Source: Paraglaciecola sp. T6c
GTDB taxonomy: Bacteria; Pseudomonadota; Gammaproteobacteria; Enterobacterales; Alteromonadaceae
Direction: 5' to 3'
NCBI RefSeq assembly: GCF_000014225.1
Contig: NC_008228.1
Location: forward strand, 1,488,001-1,552,000
Length of the DNA: 64,000 bases
The translations under genes were made by a program, and so were the position numbers. Below, piece by piece: positions 49,769-56,337 of the stretch. Position 1 is the first letter of the stretch; every line of letters begins with the position of its first letter. The notes under the pieces are model-generated. The model had not been told where the DNA came from. It made no database searches and saw only the letters and a program-made list of their open reading frames with translations.

Positions 49769-51133
49769 ATGGCCAAACGTAAAACCGCCTATGTCTGTAG
49801 TGACTGTGGCGCAGAATTTCCGCGCTGGCAAGGACAATGTAATGACTGCAATGCTTGGAATACCATCACAGAATTTGTGGTGAGCCCTGCTCGCAGCCAG
49901 CCTGAGCGCAATTTGCGCGGCTACGCCGGTCAAACTGGGGCCAAAATTGAGACCCTTAACAGCATTGATGTGGCTGAATTACCGCGCTTTACTTCAAGCT
50001 TTAGTGAGCTCGATAGAGTATTAGGCGGGGGTATCGTGCCGGGCAGTGCAATTTTGATTGGCGGTTCTCCTGGAGCAGGCAAAAGTACCTTGTTGCTACA
50101 AGTCATGTGCCAACTAGCAGCGCAGCGCACTGCGCTATATGTCACGGGGGAGGAATCGCTGCAACAAGTTGCTATGCGCGCTCAGCGCTTAAATCTACCT
50201 AGCGATAAGCTGAATATGCTGGCCGAAACCAGTGTTGAAACTATCTGTGAATTAGCATTAACCCTCAACCCCAAAATTATGGTGATTGACTCCATTCAGG
50301 TGATGCATGTGGCCGATGTGGCATCTGCACCCGGTAGCGTTTCGCAAGTAAGAGAAAGCGCCGCATATTTAACTCGCTTTGCAAAGCAGCACCATATTGC
50401 CATGCTGTTAGTGGGGCATGTTACGAAAGATGGCAGTCTGGCTGGGCCCAAAGTGCTAGAGCACTGTATTGATTGCTCCATGATGTTAGAAGGGGAAAGT
50501 GACAGCCGGTATCGCACGTTGCGTAGTCAGAAAAACCGCTTTGGTGCTGTGAACGAATTGGGTGTGTTTGGCATGACCGAAAGAGGATTAAAGGAAGTGA
50601 GTAATCCTTCTGCCATCTTTTTAAGTCGAGGAGAAGAGCAATCTCCTGGCAGTATTGTTATGGTGGTATGGGAAGGCACTCGCCCATTGCTGGTGGAAAT
50701 ACAAGCATTGGTGGATTATTCACAGACCGCAAACCCGCGTCGTGTCGCTGTTGGTCTTGAGCAAAACCGAATGGCGATGCTTTTAGCAGTATTGAATCGA
50801 CACGGTGATGTGCAGATGAACGACCAAGACGTTTTCGCCAATGTCGTCGGCGGCGTAAAGGTCGCAGAAACCAGTGCTGATTTAGCGCTTTTACTATCCA
50901 TTGTTTCGAGTTTTAGAAATAAGACCCTTGATTCACAGTTAATTGCATTTGGCGAAGTGGGACTTGCTGGTGAAATACGCCCCGTGCCTAATGGCTCAGA
51001 ACGGATCAGCGAAGCAGCAAAGCATGGATTCAAGCGAGCTATCGTGCCAAAAGCCAATATGCCAAAACAAAACATTAATGGGATCGAAGTGATCGGGGTA
51101 TCTCGTTTAAGTGAAGCACTTGAGGTGCTTTAA
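49769..51133 (+). CDS. radA: DNA repair protein RadA
   Basis: RadA is a RecA-related ATPase that promotes branch migration in recombination. An N-terminal four-cysteine zinc finger (CSDCGAEFPRWQGQCNDC) is followed by Walker A GGSPGAGKST near residue 95. The diagnostic KNRFG motif lies in SQKNRFGAVNE. A C-terminal Lon-protease-like domain follows. The length is 454 residues (460 in E. coli). ATG at 49769 after GGAG was chosen over the in-frame TTG at 49757. Confidence 0.96.
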   Translation: MAKRKTAYVCSDCGAEFPRWQGQCNDCNAWNTITEFVVSPARSQPERNLRGYAGQTGAKIETLNSIDVAELPRFTSSFSELDRVLGGGIVPGSAILIGGSPGAGKSTLLLQVMCQLAAQRTALYVTGEESLQQVAMRAQRLNLPSDKLNMLAETSVETICELALTLNPKIMVIDSIQVMHVADVASAPGSVSQVRESAAYLTRFAKQHHIAMLLVGHVTKDGSLAGPKVLEHCIDCSMMLEGESDSRYRTLRSQKNRFGAVNELGVFGMTERGLKEVSNPSAIFLSRGEEQSPGSIVMVVWEGTRPLLVEIQALVDYSQTANPRRVAVGLEQNRMAMLLAVLNRHGDVQMNDQDVFANVVGGVKVAETSADLALLLSIVSSFRNKTLDSQLIAFGEVGLAGEIRPVPNGSERISEAAKHGFKRAIVPKANMPKQNINGIEVIGVSRLSEALEVL

Positions 51134-51142
51134 TTAACTGGA

Positions 51143-51173
51143 CGACTAACGGTAAAAATATTACCGTTAATCG
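51143..51173 (+). terminator. Hairpin after radA
   Basis: TAACGGTAA pairs with TTACCGTTA around AAATA, extended by CGA/TCG past one mismatch. No strong T run follows, so terminator activity is uncertain. Confidence 0.45.
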
Positions 51174-51318
51174 TAGGGCTTAATGCAGGACGCTATATGC
51201 GCTTATCTGAATAATTGCAGCCAATACAGTAGTATAGATAGATTAGTATGGATACTGCAGATAGTAAGTGACAAAACGTATTGGCGTACTTATCTTTTTC
51301 AATTTATGGCCTAATAAC

Positions 51319-52386
51319 ATGATTAAATTTTCTTCTTTTTCGTTGTCTTTTTTCATCGCAGCGAGCGGGTTTACCCAGCTCTCATACGCACAAAGTACTC
51401 CTTCTGAATTTGCCGAATTGAGTCTGAATGAGCTGTTTGACATGAATATCGCGGACGATAGCGAAAACAGTGAAGCGAGCAGCCCTTGGACATTCGCATA
51501 TAATTTTAAGTTTGCTGAATTTCGAGGCTATCTTGATGGTGACGCTAAGCGCGCAGATTCTGAGGTGTTGTGGCAAGGTGCGGGCACTCAAAGAACGGAC
51601 AGTAACTTTCCTATTCTTCCTACGATAATCGACCAACAAGTGCATGTTTTTTCGATGGGATATCGCATTACCCCTGATTGGCGAGTGCACGTTTCTTTGC
51701 CGTATATCACCCAGAGCACTGACCATATTAGCGTCGTGCCTGACTATGATCATTTTACAATCGATAGTGATGGCATAGGTGATGCTGTGGTGTCTGTGAG
51801 TCGTCGCCTTATCGCGACAACGGATGATGTGTGGTGGTTTACCGCCGGTATCAGCTTGCCTACAGGCTCAATTGACGAAAAAGGTGATACTCCACGAGAT
51901 GCAGGGGACCAGCAGCTACCTTATACAATGCAGCTTGGTTCGGGTACGTATGATTTCCCTCTAGAATTTAGTTACCAAAGCATGGGCGAGCACGATTTTA
52001 GTTTGAGTATGTCAGCGATGATACGCACCGGTAAAAATGATAGGGATTATCGTCTGGGTAATAGTTACAGTCTTGCAAGTACTTATCGCTTTAACACATC
52101 AGACGACCTGAAACCCTTTGTTGGATTGTCTTACCAGTACCGCAGTGCCATTGATGGGCAAGACGATGAAATTACCCTCAATGGTGCATTTCCCTATCCT
52201 GCAAGTATTACCAATCCAAGATTGTATGGTGGCAAAAAAATCAGTGCTGAGATCGGTGTCAGATGGAAATTCAGCGAGTCTTATGCGCTGAGTTTGGCAT
52301 TTTCAAAGCCTCTCTATCAGAATTTGAATGGCCCGCAACCAAAAGAAAATTTCCAATCTGGCTTAACCTTATCCCGTTTGATGTAG
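51319..52386 (+). CDS. Putative outer-membrane beta-barrel protein
   Basis: A signal peptide covers residues 1-25 from the ATG at 51319 (cleavage near SYAQS). The mature part begins with a short LSLNELFDMNI segment, a pattern often seen at the N-terminus of TonB-dependent receptors. It then alternates aromatic and polar residues in amphipathic strands (for example SMGYRITPDWRVHVSLPY and SAEIGVRWKFSESYALSLAF), consistent with a barrel of about 12 strands. An upstream GTG at 51268 would place 17 residues before the signal peptide. It lies seven bases before a YfiR gene, so it is probably co-transcribed with that cassette. No ligand can be named. Confidence 0.65.
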   Translation: MIKFSSFSLSFFIAASGFTQLSYAQSTPSEFAELSLNELFDMNIADDSENSEASSPWTFAYNFKFAEFRGYLDGDAKRADSEVLWQGAGTQRTDSNFPILPTIIDQQVHVFSMGYRITPDWRVHVSLPYITQSTDHISVVPDYDHFTIDSDGIGDAVVSVSRRLIATTDDVWWFTAGISLPTGSIDEKGDTPRDAGDQQLPYTMQLGSGTYDFPLEFSYQSMGEHDFSLSMSAMIRTGKNDRDYRLGNSYSLASTYRFNTSDDLKPFVGLSYQYRSAIDGQDDEITLNGAFPYPASITNPRLYGGKKISAEIGVRWKFSESYALSLAFSKPLYQNLNGPQPKENFQSGLTLSRLM

Positions 52387-52393
52387 TGATACT

Positions 52394-52954
52394 GTGTCTG
52401 ACTTGATCAAAGTGAATAGAGCGAACAGGGGGGAGAGGAAAATCAGTAAGTGGCTTTTTCTGTGCGCCATCTTGTTATCTTATATCGTGGTTTTACACTC
52501 GGCTTTAGCACAAGAGGAGTTGAGTAAGGAGCGCAAACTAAAGGCCGCCTATTTACTGAATTTTACTAAATATATGAGCTGGCCCACAGATAGTGGCGCG
52601 CAAAATGATTTCAAATTGTGCCTGCAAAGTGATCGGCCATTCTTTGAATTTATGCAGGCCCTTGTGGCACGTCATAATCAGGGAAACAACAAGATGCATA
52701 TCGCCATCGGTCATGTCCAGGAAGAGCCGCTATGTCATATGGCATACTTTCATTCTTCTCTTGAGCAACCACTAGACCAAATGAGGCGGGCGGTGATTGT
52801 GCTAGAGTCCACGGACGTGAAACAAGCGAACAGCGCGATAAGGTTTTATACCCAAGAGCAAAGAGTGCGCTTTGAGTTTGATTTAGCACAATTAGCCAGA
52901 GTAGACGTGATAGTAAGCTCTGAATTGCTTAAATTAGCTAGGATTGCTCGATAA
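52394..52954 (+). CDS. YfiR family periplasmic protein (DUF4154)
   Basis: In Pseudomonas, YfiR is a periplasmic repressor of the membrane diguanylate cyclase YfiN. This protein has a hydrophobic signal segment at residues 20-39 (SALA cleavage), the YfiR core LKAAYLLNFTKYMSWP and the ending VSSELLKLA. Only two cysteines occur after the signal (C76 and C114). The start is taken as GTG at 52394. A strong GGGAGAGG lies at 52431-52438, just before an ATC codon that would give a tidier signal peptide, but ATC starts are very rare. Its stop overlaps the next ATG (TAATG). Confidence 0.82.
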   Translation: MSDLIKVNRANRGERKISKWLFLCAILLSYIVVLHSALAQEELSKERKLKAAYLLNFTKYMSWPTDSGAQNDFKLCLQSDRPFFEFMQALVARHNQGNNKMHIAIGHVQEEPLCHMAYFHSSLEQPLDQMRRAVIVLESTDVKQANSAIRFYTQEQRVRFEFDLAQLARVDVIVSSELLKLARIAR

Positions 52955-55065
52955 TGCTTTTTTCTAAGCTCAGGCGCGCATCATTTTTCCAAAAGCAATT
53001 AATGGCGATCATCGGCACAAATTTGCTGATATTGGCCATTGCTGCCTTTCTTATCTATTCCGCGTTTGTTGATGATTACCGCGACAACCTCGTTAAAACT
53101 ATGGACAGCAACGCCTCTTTGCTGTCAGCGGCAAGCCGCTCAGCGTTACTTTTTCATGATGAGCATGCAGGCCAGACGATCCTGGCGTCTTTAGCTAAGA
53201 TCCCAGCCATGCGATTTGCCCAATTACTAGACTCTGAAAAAAAGCGCTTTGCGACTTATACCCGGGACGATGCAAGTTGGGATGTTATGTTAGATGACAT
53301 CAAACCTGGACACTTTTTTACAAACGATAATCTTTACCTGACCCAAGACATTACCTTAGGGGAGGACGTACTTGGCTACATTGTTTTATCGGCTGATACT
53401 CATTCGCTACAGGCTCAGCAGCGACGGTACGGGCGCATTGTACTGTGGGTATTTGCATTGGGTTCTTTGTTAGCCTACCTCCTGAATTGGCGTATGCAAA
53501 AGCGCTTACAGTCACCGGTTAAACGCCTTATTCACTTAGTTGATTACGTCGCCAAAGAAGGGCGTTACGATCAACGTATTTTCAATCGTCGACAAGACGA
53601 TATTGGGCGCTTGGTCAACGGTATTAACTCTATGCTAGATACCATTGAAGAGCACCAATCAAAGTTGAGCGAACATCATGAGCATCTAGAAGGGCTAGTA
53701 GAGTTGCGCACAGAGCAATTGTACGAGCGTGCTAATTTTGATGCGTTAACACAACTACCAAATAGACATTCCCTGACAGAAAAAATTAGTCAGGCGATTG
53801 AAATAGCCCGTGAGCGTAAAACCAATCTAGCCTTGATGTTTCTCGATTTAGACCGCTTTAAGGTCATAAATGATAGCTTAGGGCACTTCATGGGTGACAA
53901 ACTGTTAATTGAAGTGGCCAAGAAGATCCAACATAAACTAAGCGACAGTGACGTGGTAGGTCGTTGGGGGGGAGATGAATTCGTTGTGCTAATTCAAAAC
54001 CCGAAGGAACTCAGCTCAGTGGATAGTTTGGCAAAAGAGATTATCGCATCTTTGAGTCTGCCGCTTATTGTATCTGGACATCAATTACACATCTCTACCA
54101 GTATTGGCATTGCGTGTTTTCCTGATGATGGCGACGATGCATCAAGTTTACTTAAACATGCTGACACTAGCATGTATAAGGCAAAAGAATTGGGCCCTGG
54201 GCGGTTCCGCTTTTTTGACCAAGACATGTTGAATGACTCAGTGTGGCGATTAGAGCTAGAAACCCAATTGCGCCAAGCCTCCGCTCAACAGCAGTTTGCT
54301 TTGGTGTATCAGCCTAAAGTGAATGTGAACGACGAACAACTGGTTGGTTTAGAAGCTTTAATAAGATGGAATAATGGCCAAGAATATATTAATCCAGCCA
54401 CTTTCTTACCCATAGCAGAAGACATAGGGTTAATGGAATCCATCAGTGTGTGGGTGTTAAAGCAGGCATGCCAGCAGAATGCAGATTGGCAGCGGGCGGG
54501 CTTTGATATTGTACCTGTTGCCGTGAACTTACCCGCATCGTTTTTGATGAGTCCCCAGTGCCTCGAGTTGATCAAAGGCGCATTGCATCAATCGGGTTTA
54601 GCGGCGCAGTATTTGGAAATAGAAATCACTGAAAATACCTTCATCGCATCTACCGAGTTAGCGGTTGATGTACTGAGTGCAATTCACGGTTTGGGGGTGA
54701 AAATCGCCATTGACGATTTTGGAACAGGCTACTCATGTATGAGTTATTTGCGCGACCTACCCATCAATACATTAAAGATAGACGGCATATTCATCAATGA
54801 TTTAGTTGCGCCAGATTGTGTTCATGAGGGGAACGCTGAAGACCATCACTTACGGGATGAAGGCATAGTGCGCACTATTATCACCTTAGGCAAAAGCCTA
54901 GGGTTAAGTACGGTTGCTGAGTGTGTGGAACATGATTACCAAGTACAGATCTTAAAATCGATGGGTTGTGACATCATCCAAGGCTATTTCTATAGCAAAC
55001 CTTTAAAAGTGGTCGCACTAGAAGCATATCTCGGTGCGCATGGCCGGGCTGCTAAAGAATCTTAA
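52954..55065 (+). CDS. Membrane GGDEF-EAL protein with CHASE8-type periplasmic domain and HAMP
   Basis: The architecture is TM1 (about 16-38), a periplasmic domain of the CHASE8 type (about 40-155), TM2 (160-178), HAMP (about 180-235), GGDEF (260-420) and EAL (about 435-690). The GGDEF site is intact (GRWGGDEF, 337-343), but no RxxD inhibitory site is seen (SDSD). The EAL site looks intact: EAL at 467-469, EITEN, IDDFGTGYS, LKIDG and QGYFYSKP. It could therefore both make and break c-di-GMP. The N-terminal half parallels YfiN/TpbB, fitting the overlapping yfiR gene. The net activity cannot be read from sequence. Confidence 0.88.
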   Translation: MLFSKLRRASFFQKQLMAIIGTNLLILAIAAFLIYSAFVDDYRDNLVKTMDSNASLLSAASRSALLFHDEHAGQTILASLAKIPAMRFAQLLDSEKKRFATYTRDDASWDVMLDDIKPGHFFTNDNLYLTQDITLGEDVLGYIVLSADTHSLQAQQRRYGRIVLWVFALGSLLAYLLNWRMQKRLQSPVKRLIHLVDYVAKEGRYDQRIFNRRQDDIGRLVNGINSMLDTIEEHQSKLSEHHEHLEGLVELRTEQLYERANFDALTQLPNRHSLTEKISQAIEIARERKTNLALMFLDLDRFKVINDSLGHFMGDKLLIEVAKKIQHKLSDSDVVGRWGGDEFVVLIQNPKELSSVDSLAKEIIASLSLPLIVSGHQLHISTSIGIACFPDDGDDASSLLKHADTSMYKAKELGPGRFRFFDQDMLNDSVWRLELETQLRQASAQQQFALVYQPKVNVNDEQLVGLEALIRWNNGQEYINPATFLPIAEDIGLMESISVWVLKQACQQNADWQRAGFDIVPVAVNLPASFLMSPQCLELIKGALHQSGLAAQYLEIEITENTFIASTELAVDVLSAIHGLGVKIAIDDFGTGYSCMSYLRDLPINTLKIDGIFINDLVAPDCVHEGNAEDHHLRDEGIVRTIITLGKSLGLSTVAECVEHDYQVQILKSMGCDIIQGYFYSKPLKVVALEAYLGAHGRAAKES

Positions 55066-55254
55066 CGTTGATGTGTATTCTCACTGAGCAGGCGTCTTGA
55101 TAGCGCGAACATTTGACACAGTGCCCAAAGCGTAAGGCTCTAGTATGTAGTTCAAGGCTGTGAATTCGGTGCTATTAACACGCTATGAATGCGCCATAAA
55201 CAGCTTGTTAAGTTCAAAGTCGCAATGACTGCTAACGAGGGGAGCGTATCCAAA

Positions 55255-55334
55255 TAGTGTCAATTAATGAGAGCATCAGCCAGTAGGAGCGACGGCCAAT
55301 AAGAGCATCAGCCAATAAGAGCGTCAGTCGATGA
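55255..55334. repeat. Degenerate 16-bp tandem repeat
   Basis: About five units of the type GAGCATCAGCCAATAA occur at 55255, 55271, 55287, 55303 and 55319. The first is the most diverged. They lie in a non-coding gap after the GGDEF-EAL gene. Confidence 0.75.
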
Positions 55335-55414
55335 GCTTGCTCACTAAACAGTGCGCCAATTAAGAAACCTGTTACTGAACGCTTGAACGTAAGCACATGA
55401 CTCACGCCTGCATT

Positions 55415-55498
55415 GTCCGCTGAGTCGTGCGACTTTCGAGCAGTCCGCTGAGGCGTAAGACTTTCGAGCAGTCCGCTGAGGCGTAAGACTTTCGAGCA
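55415..55498. repeat. 28-bp tandem repeat, three copies
   Basis: Three contiguous 28-base units start at 55415, 55443 and 55471, each beginning GTCCGCTGAG and ending GACTTTCGAGCA. Units two and three are identical; unit one differs at a few bases. There are no spacers. The rest of 55066-55515 contains no gene that I can support. Confidence 0.9.
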
Positions 55499-55515
55499 AT
55501 GCGATACTTGGTGGT

Positions 55516-55659
55516 CTAGCGGTTAGGGTTTAACTTGCTTAACCAACTGTTGTTGCTCATGCGCGCGACTGCCTTATTTGGGCTTGAAGGCTGAATTGAT
55601 TGTTGTATGCGGCGTAAGTGCTCTGCAAAACGATTTGTTGAATCTTTAGAGTAAATCAT
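55516..55659 (-). CDS. Small hypothetical protein (47 residues)
   Basis: The minus strand carries an ATG at 55659 with TAGGAG eight to nine bases upstream, a well-placed ribosome-binding site. The frame encodes 47 residues beginning MIYSKDSTNRFAEHLRRIQQ and ending KLNPNR. The product is basic and polar, without a signal peptide or membrane segment. I do not recognise a family. It lies downstream of the entericidin-like gene on the same strand, in a repeat-bearing gap. The ribosome-binding site is the main support. Confidence 0.5.
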   Translation of the reverse strand: MIYSKDSTNRFAEHLRRIQQSIQPSSPNKAVARMSNNSWLSKLNPNR

Positions 55660-55812
55660 TCTTCTATCTCCTACTCAAAAACAGCAATCTGGTGTCTGCA
55701 TTAGCAGACAAATAAGCGCTTATCATGGACTTTATGCTTTGCGTAAATAGAGCGAAAAAAAGATCGCTGAGCAGCAAAGACTCAGTGGTCGGTCTGAACC
55801 CTAACCAAATGC

Positions 55813-55974
55813 TTAGTCGTTAGCCGCGTCTTGGACTGCTTCACCAGCACTCTCTATGTCTTCTCCTGCACCGTCAATCGTGGCACACGAGGTTAGTCCA
55901 ACGACTAGAATACCAACTAATACAACAGAGTTTAAAAATGCTTTTAACGAATTTGCTATCTGGGTTTTCATCAT
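55813..55974 (-). CDS. Entericidin EcnA/B-like small lipoprotein
   Basis: This 53-residue product has a positively charged start (MMKTQ), a hydrophobic signal segment and a lipobox LTSC at residues 27-30. The short mature part (CATIDGAGEDIESAGEAVQDAAND) matches the glycine/alanine-rich entericidin pattern. Entericidins are small envelope lipoproteins linked to stationary-phase lysis and antidote functions in E. coli. An AAGGAAG ribosome-binding site precedes two adjacent ATG codons; either may be used. The gene is monocistronic or followed by the 47-residue gene. Confidence 0.8.
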   Translation of the reverse strand: MMKTQIANSLKAFLNSVVLVGILVVGLTSCATIDGAGEDIESAGEAVQDAAND

Positions 55975-56022
55975 TGTCTTCCTTATGGTTAAGTGATTTC
56001 ACACTTTGCTTACATATTACTA

Positions 56023-56039
56023 AGCGATTCTTGTGCCAA
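56023..56039 (-). promoter_or_regulatory. Candidate sigma-54 (or sigma-70) promoter of the entericidin-like gene
   Basis: The minus strand reads TTGGCACAAGAATCGCT, with GG and GC ten bases apart, matching most of the -24/-12 consensus (TGGCAC and TGC-type, two mismatches). Transcription would start about 38 bases before the ATG. The same TTGGCA with TATGTA 17 bases on could instead be a weak sigma-70 promoter. Confidence 0.35.
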
Positions 56040-56235
56040 CTTCTTAAAAATAAAAGGCCTTAAGAATCAATAACTTAAAAACCCGTCTAGCATGGCTAAT
56101 GTAAAGTGGGTAATTGTTACCCAACTAAGAGATAAAATTTACCTATTTATAACAACTCCTAAAGCACAGAAAGGTGAAATACAGCGTTTGCCCCAGTGAG
56201 ACTCTCCAAGCAACACCTGTTCATTAATAGCTTAC

Positions 56236-56265
56236 AAAAAAGCCGACCAGTATAAATGGTCGGCT
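56236..56265 (-). terminator. Rho-independent terminator after acnA
   Basis: On the minus strand AGCCGACCA pairs with TGGTCGGCT around a seven-base loop and is followed by six T. It lies about 75 bases beyond the acnA stop. Confidence 0.88.
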
Positions 56266-56337
56266 TCGATTAAGTGGGGCAAGCCTCAACTGAATAGGTA
56301 AGCGCTTTGCTCGTTACGCGCTTTTCTAAGCGTTTTC

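Noticed and set aside
51268-51318. Longer N-terminus for the barrel protein from GTG at 51268
   Set aside because: It would place 17 residues before a complete signal peptide; the ATG at 51319 is better.
55415-55498. CRISPR array
   Set aside because: The 28-base repeats are contiguous with no spacers and there are no cas genes nearby.
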